From positions 896,424 to 960,423 of the forward strand of contig NZ_JAKUKE010000001.1 in the NCBI RefSeq assembly GCF_024197615.1: a stretch of 64,000 nt of DNA, in the 5' to 3' direction. The notes beneath the pieces were generated by a model. The model ran no database searches, was not told where the DNA came from, and saw nothing but the letters and a program-made list of their open reading frames with translations. A program made the translations under genes and the position numbers. The DNA comes from Desulfuromonas sp. KJ2020. Lineage in GTDB: Bacteria > Desulfobacterota > Desulfuromonadia > Desulfuromonadales > SZUA-540. Shown here one piece after another: positions 14,832-23,944 of this stretch; position 1 is the stretch's first letter; every line of letters starts with the position of its first letter.

Positions 14832-14856
14832 TCCTTATCCTCCGCACCACATAAAA

Positions 14857-14881
14857 AGGCCCCCGGTCATCCCGGGGGCCT
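14857..14881. terminator. GC-rich hairpin after the CbcL-like gene
   Basis: A perfect 10-bp stem (AGGCCCCCGG/CCGGGGGCCT) with a loop of about 5 nt and no T-run on the plus strand; it abuts the ribosome site of the next gene. It may act as an RNA-stabilising 3' end or as partial terminator/translation control for 14896. Confidence 0.5.
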
Positions 14882-14895
14882 CTAAGGAGCAGTGA

Positions 14896-15129
14896 ATGAT
14901 GGCGAAAAAACAGGGAATCGGTTTGGCCGTGGTTGCATTTGCCCTTTATATCATCGGTGGAGTCAGTACTTTCGGCGGACTCATCCTTATGGGTACGATG
15001 CGGGGCGAAAATGTGATGGGGTGGGGCGATGGTACCGGTATTGGCAGTCTTTTTCTCGCGGCAGGACTGTGCCTTTCCATTGTCGGCGTTCTGCTTATGC
15101 GACTTTTCCGCAACAGGGGCTTTGCCTGA
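14896..15129 (+). CDS. Small two-span membrane protein (77 aa)
   Basis: Unrecognised. Two glycine-rich spans (about 8-32 and 47-68) are separated by a short loop (GTMRGENVMGWGDGTG), with a basic C-terminus (RLFRNRGFA). An AAGGAG site overlaps the end of the preceding hairpin. It lies 64 bp after the CbcL-like gene on the same strand and may be an accessory protein. Confidence 0.65.
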   Translation: MMAKKQGIGLAVVAFALYIIGGVSTFGGLILMGTMRGENVMGWGDGTGIGSLFLAAGLCLSIVGVLLMRLFRNRGFA

Positions 15130-15133
15130 AAAC

Positions 15134-15805
15134 CTAGTATCCTTTGTGAAAAAGCCTTTTAAGGGCCGGTGTGACAACTTTTCTGAACCACAGCAGTAAC
15201 CAGCCCAGTGGTGTACCCTTAAGACGCATTTCATCGAGCAGTATCTGTTTTTCCGATAGGGCATGCTGGTCATGGGGGTTGATGGCCAGCGCTTTATCGA
15301 GGCAGGATAGGGCCTCCTCCTCCCGGCGCAGACGGGACAGAGATACCCCCTTGTTCCGGATGGCATGGGTGTTTTCCGGCTCGATCTCTAAAACACGATC
15401 AAAACACTGAAGAGCCAAATCGTCCATCATCAACTTGGATAGGCAGACGCCCTTCTGACCTAAGGCCGTCACGTTTTTATCGTTCAGTTGCAGGGCCCTG
15501 TCCAGCATGGCCACGGATTCCCTGACGCGTCCCAGAATAGAGAGAACGACACCGTAATTGGCATACAGAAAATCCGCAGCCGGGGCTTTTTCAATGGCTT
15601 CCGCCAACAGTTTCTCTCCCTGCTTCAGGTCCCCCTCCAGGCAAAAGGCCTCTCCCTCGAAAAACAAGGCAAATCCCACATCGCCATTGCCCCGGGCTTC
15701 GCTGGCTATCTGCCGAGACAGCGCGATGGCGTCATCAGAACTGGTTTCTTCTAGGTCGGCAATCTTTTGAAATGCTTCAAAATATTTCTGAATGCCCTGA
15801 GCCAT
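15134..15805 (-). CDS. TPR-repeat protein
   Basis: A 223-residue protein with about four to five tetratricopeptide repeats (for example FLYANYGVVLSILGRVRESVAMLDRAL at about 79-105, then repeats every 34 residues to about 190), followed by a short hydrophobic/basic tail (PLGWLLLWFRKVVTPALKRLF) that may lie on the membrane. TPRs are protein-binding scaffolds; the partner is unknown. It is convergent with the small gene at 14896 and lies downstream of the F0 terminator. Confidence 0.8.
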   Translation of the reverse strand: MAQGIQKYFEAFQKIADLEETSSDDAIALSRQIASEARGNGDVGFALFFEGEAFCLEGDLKQGEKLLAEAIEKAPAADFLYANYGVVLSILGRVRESVAMLDRALQLNDKNVTALGQKGVCLSKLMMDDLALQCFDRVLEIEPENTHAIRNKGVSLSRLRREEEALSCLDKALAINPHDQHALSEKQILLDEMRLKGTPLGWLLLWFRKVVTPALKRLFHKGY

Positions 15806-15878
15806 GGTATAGCCTTCCTTTCGGTGAGTTCGTTAGCAGCCTCGATTTTAGCAAATCAGATCCTGGGCTCATACCAAA

Positions 15879-15908
15879 AAAGGGTGCATCCCGAGGAATG
15901 CACCCTTT
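15879..15908 (-). terminator. Intrinsic terminator of the F0 operon
   Basis: An 11-bp perfect stem (15879-15889 with 15898-15908), 8-nt loop, followed on the minus strand by six T. It lies 24 bp after the atpE stop codon. Confidence 0.9.
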
Positions 15909-15931
15909 CTGTCGACCAAGTGAAACGAACT

Positions 15932-16198
15932 TTACTTCGCGAGAAGCTGCAGGACGTTTTCGGTGAAGGGGTTGGCGAAGAGGATGATCATTGCTACAAC
16001 GAAAACGTAGATAGCAAGAGACTCGATCATCGCCAGACCGATCATCATGGTGGTCAGGATTTTTCCGCTAGCGCCGGGATTGCGAGCAACACCTTCAACA
16101 GCGCTCTTAATAGCGAGACCCTGGCCAAGGCCGGTTCCGAAAGAACCGATAGCCATACCGAAACCTGCAGCGATCATGCACCAAGCAAAAAATTCCAT
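15932..16198 (-). CDS. atpE: F0F1 ATP synthase subunit c
   Basis: An 88-residue two-helix proteolipid of the rotor ring. The glycine-rich first helix ([12 protein letters not shown]) leads to the VARNP polar loop, and the ion-binding carboxylate is E59 in [12 protein letters not shown]26 and S60 are also present, part of the Na+-coordination set known from Ilyobacter/Propionigenium, while the following Thr is Leu (L61). Ion specificity is therefore open. Last gene of atpZ-atpI-atpB-atpE; the F1 genes are not in the window. Confidence 0.95.
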   Translation of the reverse strand: MEFFAWCMIAAGFGMAIGSFGTGLGQGLAIKSAVEGVARNPGASGKILTTMMIGLAMIESLAIYVFVVAMIILFANPFTENVLQLLAK

Positions 16199-16272
16199 GT
16201 TACTTCTCCTTCTTTTCTGGGTTTATTGTTCCTATATAATATAGGACCTGGTGTGCAACAAATATTAAGAAT

Positions 16273-16947
16273 TTAGTGAGCTTCCTCAAGCGCGCCGGCA
16301 ATGTAGATCATTGCCAGTAGCGTGAAAACAAAGGCCTGGATAAAGGCGACCAGAACGCCCATCAGCATCATTGGTACGGGGAGGAGGAATGGCACCAGAG
16401 CAAGGAAGATCATAAGGACGATTTCATGCCCGTACATGTTTCCGAACAAACGCAAAGAGAGCGACAGCGGTCGAGCCAGATGGCCGATTATTTCAATGAT
16501 GAAAATAAGAGGAGCCAGCACAAGAATGGGCCCCATGAAATGCTTCAAATAGCTGATTCCATGTTCTTTAAGACCAATGATATGGGTCATGGCGAAGACA
16601 GTTAAAGCCAGGGCGCCGTTGGTGTTGAGGTTGGCCGTAGGCGGATAGAAGCCGGGAATGAGGGCGATCAAATTGGAAACCAAAATGAACAGAGCAAAAG
16701 TCGCGATCAAGGGAAAGTAGGCTTTTCCCTTGGGTCCCATTGTCTCTTCAATAAGGTTTTCTACCCCGGAAACGACTACTTCCATGAAGTTCTGCATTCC
16801 TTTGGGCACTATTTGTACGCTGCGCGAAGCGAGAAAGGCGACCAGAATAAGCAGGATCATGACGAACCAGGTGTAGGTCACGTGTTCGCCGATGTGAACA
16901 TGAAATTGCTGTTCAAGCCATTGCAAAAAGAGAAACGGATGAGTCAT
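16273..16947 (-). CDS. atpB: F0F1 ATP synthase subunit a
   Basis: The 224-residue stator channel subunit. The essential arginine is R166 in [16 protein letters not shown], followed by the conserved final helices ([22 protein letters not shown]). About six hydrophobic spans. It precedes atpE by about 75 bp. Confidence 0.95.
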   Translation of the reverse strand: MTHPFLFLQWLEQQFHVHIGEHVTYTWFVMILLILVAFLASRSVQIVPKGMQNFMEVVVSGVENLIEETMGPKGKAYFPLIATFALFILVSNLIALIPGFYPPTANLNTNGALALTVFAMTHIIGLKEHGISYLKHFMGPILVLAPLIFIIEIIGHLARPLSLSLRLFGNMYGHEIVLMIFLALVPFLLPVPMMLMGVLVAFIQAFVFTLLAMIYIAGALEEAH

Positions 16948-16967
16948 GACAGTTTATGCCTCCTCGC

Positions 16968-17330
16968 TCAGAAAGAACGTTTCAGGGTCGTCCACATAAT
17001 GTTGATAACCACAACCGACAATCCCAGCGCCAGGCCGACAGGATGTACCTTCAATACGACAATCAGGACAACCAGAGATGCGGCCAAGGCTCCCAGCCGA
17101 ATAAAATAGCTGAGTTTGAAGCCTCTGGCGGATTGTTGTTGTGGATCTCCTATAAGCTTTTTCAGTGAGAAGTGCAGCCAGTGATAACCCGTTATGGCTA
17201 CAAGTCCTCCGGTTAGCACACCTAGAACAAACGGAAGTGATGTACTGAAACTGCTCAGGGCCACCAGGATTCCGAGAATGAGCCAGTTGCGGCGGGACAG
17301 GTCACGCAGCAACTGGGTATCGTCATTCAT
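16968..17330 (-). CDS. atpI: ATP synthase subunit I (AtpI-like)
   Basis: A 120-residue protein with four hydrophobic spans, placed directly upstream of atpB. AtpI aids assembly of the c-ring and possibly Mg2+ handling. Its start overlaps the end of the upstream gene by 8 bp, indicating translational coupling. Identification rests on topology, size and operon position. Confidence 0.8.
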   Translation of the reverse strand: MNDDTQLLRDLSRRNWLILGILVALSSFSTSLPFVLGVLTGGLVAITGYHWLHFSLKKLIGDPQQQSARGFKLSYFIRLGALAASLVVLIVVLKVHPVGLALGLSVVVINIMWTTLKRSF

Positions 17331-17577
17331 TTCCGCTGGAGTCCTGATTTTCCTTCTCCTGCCGTTTAAGCTCGCGATCGGTCAGTATGTAGATATTCCG
17401 AAAGCCTGAGATGATCCCCAGAAGAAGAAATATTAGGGTAAGCCAGGGTGAGGTATCAAGCCACCGGTCCAGGTAGTAGCCCATGGCCAGTCCGATAAAG
17501 GTGCTGGCAACCATGGATATCCCCACACTCGACAGGAATCCAACGGTCTTGATCAGTTGACGTCTATCTTCAGCCAT
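17323..17577 (-). CDS. atpZ: AtpZ/AtpQ-like small F0 accessory protein
   Basis: 84 residues, two spans with the typical FIGLAMGYYLDRWLDTSPWLTLIFLLLGIISGFRN-type sequence of the F0F1 'gene 1' family, then a charged tail. It is the first gene of the F0 operon. AtpZ with AtpI is proposed to form a Ca2+/Mg2+ channel in some bacteria; here that is only family knowledge. Confidence 0.8.
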   Translation of the reverse strand: MAEDRRQLIKTVGFLSSVGISMVASTFIGLAMGYYLDRWLDTSPWLTLIFLLLGIISGFRNIYILTDRELKRQEKENQDSSGNE

Positions 17578-17673
17578 GAACCCCTTTTGGGCCTACCACT
17601 CAGAGCACCCCATAAAAACCAGCCCTTATTAGCACAGGGACTATTTCATGTCAACCACGTTTATGGTGGTTAA

Positions 17674-18420
17674 TCAGTTGGATCCCCGTTTTCGGCCCCT
17701 CCAGTCGCGAAGGCTCCAGGAGAGTTGGCTGCAGATACCCCTCAACAAAGCATGGTCGTCTTCGCTGAGTCCGGCTCGGTGGGCGAGTTGCCGGATTCGG
17801 TGCATAACCGCTTCAGGGCGAGATGGGTTGAGGAAGGCCGTACGGGTCAGAATTGTTTCAATTTGGCCAAACAGTTCCTCTAGATCTCCCTGGCTGAGAT
17901 GAGGGGACGTGGCGGTCGAAGAGGTGGGTTTAGGGGTGCGGGCCATCTCGTATAGAAAGAGTATAACGGCTTGCGCGAGGTTGAGCGAGCCAAGTGTGGC
18001 GGAGGTCTCGATGGTGGCGGCATGGGAACAGAGGGAGACTTCTTCGCTGGTCAGACCCGAGTCTTCGCGGCCAAAGACCAGACCGAATCGACCCTGCGGG
18101 GGTAGATTTTCCTGCAATGCCGGAACTTCCGTGATGTCAAGGAGTTCCCCCCTGAGTCTGCCCGAGCGTCGTGTGGTGGCCACCGAAAGAGTCAGATCAC
18201 TTACGGCGGCGGCGAGATTGGGGAAGAGGCGGGCCTCGCCGAGCAGGTGGTTGGCGGCCACCGCGAATTTTCTGGCCTCGGCGTGGAGGTGCTGGCAAGG
18301 GTTGACCAGGCGAAGATCCTCGCAGCCGAAATTGGCCATGGCGCGGCACACCATGCCGATGTTGCCAGGACTTTGCGGTTCTACCAAGATGATGCTGATA
18401 TGGGCCAATGAAGGGATCAT
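17674..18420 (-). CDS. trmJ: TrmJ-like tRNA/rRNA 2'-O-methyltransferase (SPOUT)
   Basis: A 248-residue SpoU/TrmH-family enzyme. The N-terminal SPOUT domain shows IILVEPQSPGNIGMVCRAMANFG, FGLVFGREDSGLTSEEV and ATLGSLNLAQAV, the knot motifs that bind S-adenosylmethionine. The helical C-terminal part (170-245, with R-PEAVMHRIRQLAHRAGL) is typical of TrmJ, which methylates position 32 of several tRNAs. It lies between the F0 operon and hemL, all on the minus strand. Confidence 0.85.
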   Translation of the reverse strand: MIPSLAHISIILVEPQSPGNIGMVCRAMANFGCEDLRLVNPCQHLHAEARKFAVAANHLLGEARLFPNLAAAVSDLTLSVATTRRSGRLRGELLDITEVPALQENLPPQGRFGLVFGREDSGLTSEEVSLCSHAATIETSATLGSLNLAQAVILFLYEMARTPKPTSSTATSPHLSQGDLEELFGQIETILTRTAFLNPSRPEAVMHRIRQLAHRAGLSEDDHALLRGICSQLSWSLRDWRGRKRGSN

Positions 18421-18440
18421 AACCGCTGTCGATCGAGCAA

Positions 18441-18482
18441 AATAAAAGGGCCACCTCTGGGGATTGTAATTACAGAGGTGGC
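18441..18482 (-). terminator. Intrinsic terminator after hemL
   Basis: A 10-bp perfect stem (18450-18459 with 18473-18482) followed on the minus strand by a T-rich stretch. It separates hemL from trmJ. Confidence 0.82.
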
Positions 18483-18519
18483 GGGAGAGAAAATTTAAAG
18501 GTCGCGGAGAAACAGCGGG

Positions 18520-19815
18520 TTAAGCCTTAGTTTTAAGTTCTTTAAAGGAGGCGTGGGCCGCTTCAATAGTCTGGTCAAGGTCCTCCGTGGTGTGAGCCAC
18601 GCTCATGAACCCAGCCTCGAACTGGCTAGGCGCCAGGTTGATACCTCTGTCGAGCATCGACCGAAAGAATCTGCCAAAGGATGCTGTGTCGCTCTTGGAC
18701 GCATCGGCGAAAGAGTAAACGGGACCTTCGGTGAAGTAGGTGCAGAACATGCCACCGACGCGCTGCCAGCAGGTGGCAAAGGGTGCCGACTTGGCTGCTT
18801 CGACGAGGCCTTTTTCAAGATAAGCGCTTTTTTCCTCGATGCGCTGATAGAATCCTTCCTCTTTCAGGAGATTCAGGGTGGCGATGCCGGCGCTCATGGC
18901 CAAGGGGTTGCCCGAGAGCGTACCGGCCTGATAGACGCCTCCTTCAGGGGACAACTGTTCCATGATTTCCCGTTTGCCGCCAAAGGCGCCTACAGGAAGG
19001 CCGCCACCAATGATTTTGCCCAGGCAGACGAGGTCACCCCGGACACCGAAGCGTTCCTGGGCGCCGCCATAGGCCACGCGGAAGCCGGTCATGACTTCAT
19101 CGACAACAAGGAGTATGCCCTCCCGATCACAGAGAGAGCGCAAGCCGGCTAGAAAATCTTCCCGGGGAGGTACGCACCCCATGTTGCCAGCGATCGGTTC
19201 GAGAATAATACAGGCCACCTCGCCCTTGTTGGCCTCGGCGAGGCGCGTGACGTCATCGAGGTCGTTATAGGTGGCGGTCAGGGTGTGTTTGGCAAAATCC
19301 GCCGGCACACCGGGGGATGTCGGAACGCCAAAGGTGGCCGCCCCGGAACCGGCTTTCACGAGCAGGGAGTCGGCATGACCATGGTAGCAGCCATCAAACT
19401 TGATGATCTTGTCCCGGCCGGTGAAGCCACGAGCCAGGCGGATGGCGCTCATGGTCGCTTCGGTTCCAGACGAAACCATGCGCACTTTTTCGATGTTGGG
19501 ATAGGCTTCACAGACCATTTCGGCCAGGGTGATCTCTTTCTCGGTGGGGGCTCCGAACGAGGCGCCACTGTCGGCGGCCGACTTGATGGCTTCCACCACC
19601 TTGGGATGGCAGTGCCCCAGAATCATCGGTCCCCAGGAGCCGACGTAATCAATGTAGCTGTTGCCATCGACGTCGTAAAGCCGGGATCCCTGGGCGCGAC
19701 TGATGAAAACAGGGTCACATCCAACCGACTTGAAGGCTCTGACGGGACTGTTGACCCCGCCAGGTATGCTTTTCTTCGCCTGGGTAAAGAGTGTGGTGGA
19801 CTTCTCGTGGTTCAT
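18520..19815 (-). CDS. hemL: Glutamate-1-semialdehyde 2,1-aminomutase
   Basis: A 431-residue PLP enzyme making 5-aminolevulinate from glutamate-1-semialdehyde, the C5 route to heme, siroheme and B12. The N-terminus [27 protein letters not shown] is canonical and fixes the start at 19815, although the frame is open to 20040. [16 protein letters not shown] (115-130), DEVMTGFR (239-246) and the Schiff-base lysine K267 in [14 protein letters not shown] are present. Heme demand is high next to this many multiheme cytochromes. Confidence 0.96.
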   Translation of the reverse strand: MNHEKSTTLFTQAKKSIPGGVNSPVRAFKSVGCDPVFISRAQGSRLYDVDGNSYIDYVGSWGPMILGHCHPKVVEAIKSAADSGASFGAPTEKEITLAEMVCEAYPNIEKVRMVSSGTEATMSAIRLARGFTGRDKIIKFDGCYHGHADSLLVKAGSGAATFGVPTSPGVPADFAKHTLTATYNDLDDVTRLAEANKGEVACIILEPIAGNMGCVPPREDFLAGLRSLCDREGILLVVDEVMTGFRVAYGGAQERFGVRGDLVCLGKIIGGGLPVGAFGGKREIMEQLSPEGGVYQAGTLSGNPLAMSAGIATLNLLKEEGFYQRIEEKSAYLEKGLVEAAKSAPFATCWQRVGGMFCTYFTEGPVYSFADASKSDTASFGRFFRSMLDRGINLAPSQFEAGFMSVAHTTEDLDQTIEAAHASFKELKTKA

Positions 19816-19885
19816 GGGGCCCCCTTTTTCGCCCGGAAGGCGTCTTGAGAATGATGAATGTGACTGTTTGTGTGAGTAAAGGACT

Positions 19886-19914
19886 TGCTTAACACAGGGG
19901 CCAAAACATGTCAA
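19886..19914 (-). promoter_or_regulatory. Candidate sigma70 promoter of hemL
   Basis: On the minus strand, TTGACA (19914-19909), a 17-bp spacer and TAAGCA (19891-19886). The -35 is perfect and the -10 weak. It lies about 70 bp upstream of the hemL start. The rest of the gap 19816-20129 carries the divergent rnf promoter. Confidence 0.5.
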
Positions 19915-20041
19915 GAAGGTGAAAAATAACAGGAAGTTGTCGGCAGGTGCCGGAAGCCTTGATGAGGTGTGAAATTCGTGAAAGGCGACGCGGCGGCAGA
20001 GGACTCCAGTTTTTAATCTGGCTGTCCGGGCGCATAACAAG

Positions 20042-20070
20042 TTGACAATGTTACGGTCTTATCTTATAAA
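20042..20070 (+). promoter_or_regulatory. Sigma70 promoter of the rnf operon
   Basis: TTGACA, exactly 17 bp, TATAAA: near-consensus. A start near 20077 gives a leader of about 50 nt before rnfA. Confidence 0.8.
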
Positions 20071-20129
20071 AACCGCTCAGACCAATCGGTATTTTTTGGG
20101 CTGTGTCCGCAGCCGCGCAGGGAGTATGC

Positions 20130-20711
20130 ATGGCCGAGCTTTTACTGATTCTGGTCGGTGCCATTTTCGTCAATAACTTCGTTCTTGCACGATTTCTTGG
20201 CATCTGTCCTTTCCTCGGAGTTTCCAAAAAAGTCGAAACAGCCCTCGGCATGGGGATGGCGGTCACTTTCGTCATGACCATCGCCGCCGTGGTTACCTGG
20301 TTCATTCAATATTTCGTTCTCAATCCCTTTGGTCTCGAATACCTGCAGACCATTGCCTTTATTCTGGTCATTGCCTCTCTCGTCCAGTTGGTTGAGATGG
20401 TCATTCAGAAAGCCAGTCCCGTTCTCTATCAGTCGCTGGGCATTTTTCTTCCCCTTATAACGACCAACTGCGCGGTGCTGGGGCTGGCGGTGCTGAATAT
20501 CCAAAAAGAGTACTCTTTTCTGGAGAGCGTTATTTTCGCCATCGGGGCGGCGCTGGGCTTCACGCTCGCCATGGTTCTTTTTGCTGGCTTGCGCGAGCGA
20601 GTCGATATGTGTCCTGTGCCACGGAGTTTTCAGGGGACGGCCATCGCTCTGGTGACCGCCGGATTATTGTCGCTGGCATTTATGGGTTTTGCCGGGCTGG
20701 TCAAAGGATAG
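20130..20711 (+). CDS. rnfA: Rnf complex subunit A
   Basis: A 193-residue, six-span membrane subunit of the ferredoxin:NAD+ oxidoreductase (Rnf), which couples electron flow to Na+ or H+ transport. [28 protein letters not shown] is the RnfA/RnfE signature and TTNCAVLG carries the Cys that contributes to the membrane [2Fe-2S] site shared with RnfE. AGGGAG precedes the ATG at 20130. Confidence 0.95.
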   Translation: MAELLLILVGAIFVNNFVLARFLGICPFLGVSKKVETALGMGMAVTFVMTIAAVVTWFIQYFVLNPFGLEYLQTIAFILVIASLVQLVEMVIQKASPVLYQSLGIFLPLITTNCAVLGLAVLNIQKEYSFLESVIFAIGAALGFTLAMVLFAGLRERVDMCPVPRSFQGTAIALVTAGLLSLAFMGFAGLVKG

Positions 20712-20738
20712 CCCTCAGGCTGGAGGAAGACGAGTCGC

Positions 20739-21584
20739 ATGTTGGAAGCTGTAATCAGCCTGGGTGGAATCGGATTTTTGGCTGCTGTGGCCCTGGGGGC
20801 TGCCGCCAAAAAGTTTGCCGTCGAGGTGGATCCCCGTGAAGCGGCCATTCTCGAGGTTTTGTCGGGCGCCAACTGTGGTGCCTGCGGATACCCTGGTTGC
20901 GGTGCCTACGCCAAGGCCGTGGCTGCCGGTGAGGCTGCTCCCACGCTCTGCCCCGCTGGCGGGACAGAGACCGTTCGAGAGATTTCCCATATTATGGGGG
21001 TTGAGGCGGTTGCTGCAGAACCCGAAACAGCTGTTGTACTGTGCCAGGGAGATAATGAGTCAGCGCAACTGAAATATCGTTATCTCGGTCTGGAGGATTG
21101 CCAGGCCGCTCAAAAGATTGCCAATGGTCCCAAGAGTTGCCCTGGCGGCTGTCTGGGGCTGGGAACCTGTGTCCGAGCCTGTCCCTTCGATGCCATAGAG
21201 ATGACGGCTAAGGGCCTTGCCGTCATCGATCGGGAGAGATGCACGGGGTGCCGAAAATGTGTTTCCGTCTGTCCCCGCGCCGTTATCCGCATGACTCCGA
21301 GAGTCGCGATGACCCATGTATTGTGCAACAGTCAGGACAAAGGCGCCCTTGTACGGAAATATTGCCAGATCGGTTGCATCGGTTGTCAGATCTGCAAAAA
21401 AACAGCGCCGGAAGCCTATGCCATCGAAAACAACCTGGCCCGAGTCGAGTATGCGCATCATGAGGCCGCGGCGCTGGCTGTAGCCAAATGTCCGACCAAG
21501 TGCATCCTGGATTTTTCGCAGGCATATCCGCCGGGGAGCCACTGCACACCATCATCCCCGCAATCCAAAGAGGGCGTCCTTTAG
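20739..21584 (+). CDS. rnfB: Rnf complex subunit B (ferredoxin-oxidising iron-sulfur protein)
   Basis: 281 residues. An N-terminal membrane anchor (about 3-22) is followed by a GANCGACGYPGCG...LCP cluster domain (C46, C49, C54, C71) and an extended set of ferredoxin-like motifs (CPGGCLGLGTCVRACPFDA, CTGCRKCVSVCP, CQIGCIGCQICKK, CPTKC). RnfB is thought to be the entry point for electrons from ferredoxin. It is longer than the E. coli form, as is common in Rnf complexes of anaerobes. Confidence 0.95.
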   Translation: MLEAVISLGGIGFLAAVALGAAAKKFAVEVDPREAAILEVLSGANCGACGYPGCGAYAKAVAAGEAAPTLCPAGGTETVREISHIMGVEAVAAEPETAVVLCQGDNESAQLKYRYLGLEDCQAAQKIANGPKSCPGGCLGLGTCVRACPFDAIEMTAKGLAVIDRERCTGCRKCVSVCPRAVIRMTPRVAMTHVLCNSQDKGALVRKYCQIGCIGCQICKKTAPEAYAIENNLARVEYAHHEAAALAVAKCPTKCILDFSQAYPPGSHCTPSSPQSKEGVL

Positions 21585-21621
21585 CGGTTCTGTTTTTCTG
21601 GTAAGAGAAAGCGATCGGTGA

Positions 21622-22938
21622 ATGAAGTTGACAGCTTTTTCGGGAGGAGTTCATCCTCCCGACAACAAAAAAGGGTCTGCCCACAAGCCTATCGAGGATT
21701 GTCCGCTGCCCGAGGAGCTGGTTATTCCTCTGTCGCAACACATCGGCGCTCCGGCCAAGTGTTGTGTGGCGCCGGGGGAGCATGTCCTTAAAGGCCAGAT
21801 CGTGGGCGAGGCGCATGGATTTGTCTCCGTCCCCGTCCACGCCTCCACCTCCGGTGAAGTCATCGCGGTAGAATCCAGGCCTCACCCCTCGGGGAGCCTT
21901 CTCCCCGCCGTCGTTATTCGTCCTGACGGTGAGGACATTTGGGCTCCAGGCCTTTCCACCGCAGACCCTGACACTCTTTCCTGCCGTGAGATTGTCGACC
22001 GTATTCGTTCGGCCGGTATCGTCGGCATGGGCGGAGCGGCCTTTCCCACGCATGTCAAACTCAGTCCTCCGGATGAAAAGCCGATCAGCACTCTGGTTAT
22101 CAATGGCGTCGAATGTGAGCCCTATCTGACGGCGGATCACCGCCTGATGCTTGAGGAGACAGTCAGGATTATCGACGGCATGCGGATTGTCCAGAAGGCC
22201 CTCGGGGCCGATCGGGTCATCGTTGGCATCGAGGCGAACAAGCCGGATGCGATACAGGTAATGATGGAAGCCTGTCGTCCTCATGGCATCGAGGTGGCGT
22301 GTCTGCCCGTGATGTACCCGCAGGGAGCTGAAAAACAGCTGATTGTGGCGCTGGTCGGTAAAGAAGTTCCCTCCGGCGGTCTACCCATGGATATCGGTGT
22401 TGTCGTCCAAAACGTGGGAACCTGTGCCGCCGTATCCGATGCGGTTCGTCTGGGTCGGCCGCTGATCGAAAGGGTGGCCACGGTTACCGGTGATGCGGTT
22501 GCCGAACCCAAGAACCTCCGCGTCCGCGTCGGAACTTCCCTGGCGCACATGGTGGCGTTTTCTGGCGGGAGTCAGGGGGAGGTCGGAAAAATTATCATGG
22601 GGGGCCCGATGATGGGGGCTGCCCAGTTGTCCCTGGATGTACCGGCAACGCGGGGGACATCCGGCGTTCTCCTCTTTAGTGAGGGGCTCGTCGATCCTCA
22701 GCCGGAAGGCCCCTGTATTCGTTGCGGACGCTGTGTTCAGGCCTGCCCATCCCGTATTCTGCCCACATCGATTGCCGCTTACGCTCGGGTTAATCTTATC
22801 GATGAGGCCGCCGGTCTCGGTGCCATGGACTGCATTGAATGCGGTTGTTGTGCCTATTCGTGCCCGGCCCGGATCCCTCTAGTGCAGGCGATCCGCTCTG
22901 CCAAAGGCGCCATCCTCGCCAAACGAAGGAAGCTTTAA
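21622..22938 (+). CDS. rnfC: Rnf complex subunit C (NADH-binding flavin/iron-sulfur protein)
   Basis: A 438-residue peripheral subunit related to NuoF. The glycine-rich GMGGAAFPTHVKL loop binds nucleotide/FMN, VINGVECEPYLTADH is the RnfC hallmark, and two C-terminal ferredoxin motifs (CIRCGRCVQACP and CIECGCCAYSCP) carry two [4Fe-4S] clusters. It is the site of NAD+/NADH exchange in the complex. Confidence 0.96.
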   Translation: MKLTAFSGGVHPPDNKKGSAHKPIEDCPLPEELVIPLSQHIGAPAKCCVAPGEHVLKGQIVGEAHGFVSVPVHASTSGEVIAVESRPHPSGSLLPAVVIRPDGEDIWAPGLSTADPDTLSCREIVDRIRSAGIVGMGGAAFPTHVKLSPPDEKPISTLVINGVECEPYLTADHRLMLEETVRIIDGMRIVQKALGADRVIVGIEANKPDAIQVMMEACRPHGIEVACLPVMYPQGAEKQLIVALVGKEVPSGGLPMDIGVVVQNVGTCAAVSDAVRLGRPLIERVATVTGDAVAEPKNLRVRVGTSLAHMVAFSGGSQGEVGKIIMGGPMMGAAQLSLDVPATRGTSGVLLFSEGLVDPQPEGPCIRCGRCVQACPSRILPTSIAAYARVNLIDEAAGLGAMDCIECGCCAYSCPARIPLVQAIRSAKGAILAKRRKL

Positions 22939-22939
22939 C

Positions 22940-23929
22940 GTGGAAAAACAGCTGTACCTTTCATCGTCTCCCCATATCCATGCCGGGGAAACCACCGAAA
23001 AGATCATGCGGGCTGTTATCTACAGCCTCCTGCCCGCCTGTGGCGTGGCGATCTATTTTTTCGGTTTCAGGGCCCTGCTGATTTTGCTCCTTTGCGTTGT
23101 TGGCTGCATGATTACCGAAGCGGTCTGTCAGAGGTTGATGCATAGGCCGGTCACCATCGCCGATGGCAGCGCCGCCCTCACGGGGATTCTGCTGGCGTTG
23201 AATCTGCCTCCGGCCAGTCCCTGGTGGCTGGCCCTTCTGGGCGCGGTCATCGCCATCGTGATTGGCAAGCAGGTCTATGGCGGGCTCGGCTACAATCCCT
23301 TCAATCCGGCTCTGGTGGCCCGTGTCGTCCTGCTGATTTCCTTTCCTGTGCAGATGACCGCCTGGACAAGTCCCGCGCCGCTGGGTTCAAACGTTGATGT
23401 TGTTACCGCCGCGACACCATTGGGGGAAATGAAAACCGCGGTGATGCTTACCGGCGAGTTGCCCCTTGCGGCTCAACAGGGGTTCTCGGATTATTTTATC
23501 GGCCACATGGCCGGATCTTTGGGTGAAATTTCCGCCTTGGCATTGCTTCTTGGCGGCCTGTATCTGTTGTGGCGACGCATTATTACCTGGCATGTGCCCG
23601 TATCCTTTATCGGCTCAGTCTTGGTTTTTTCCGGTATTTTCTGGCTCGTCGATTCCAGTCGCTATCCCAGCCCTCTTTTTCACTTGCTCACCGGCGGCCT
23701 GATGCTGGGGGCGCTTTATATGGCGACGGATATGGTGACCGGCCCCGTAACGTCGAAAGGCCTCATTGTTTTCGGGCTGGGTTGTGGAATCATCACGGTG
23801 TTGATACGGCTTTTCGGCGGCTACCCGGAGGGCGTCTCCTTTGCTATTTTGCTCATGAATGCTGCCACCCCTTTGATTGACCGCCTGACCCGCCCAAGAA
23901 AATTCGGCCTGGTTGAGACGAGGCGTTGA
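22940..23929 (+). CDS. rnfD: Rnf complex subunit D
   Basis: A 329-residue membrane subunit with about nine to ten spans. The covalent FMN site is T159 in VTAATPLG; GYNPFNPALVARV is conserved in RnfD/NqrB. The GTG start lies 1 bp after the rnfC stop, so translation is coupled. It is proposed to form part of the ion path. Confidence 0.94.
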   Translation: MEKQLYLSSSPHIHAGETTEKIMRAVIYSLLPACGVAIYFFGFRALLILLLCVVGCMITEAVCQRLMHRPVTIADGSAALTGILLALNLPPASPWWLALLGAVIAIVIGKQVYGGLGYNPFNPALVARVVLLISFPVQMTAWTSPAPLGSNVDVVTAATPLGEMKTAVMLTGELPLAAQQGFSDYFIGHMAGSLGEISALALLLGGLYLLWRRIITWHVPVSFIGSVLVFSGIFWLVDSSRYPSPLFHLLTGGLMLGALYMATDMVTGPVTSKGLIVFGLGCGIITVLIRLFGGYPEGVSFAILLMNAATPLIDRLTRPRKFGLVETRR

Positions 23930-23944
23930 GGGGAGAATGTGATT

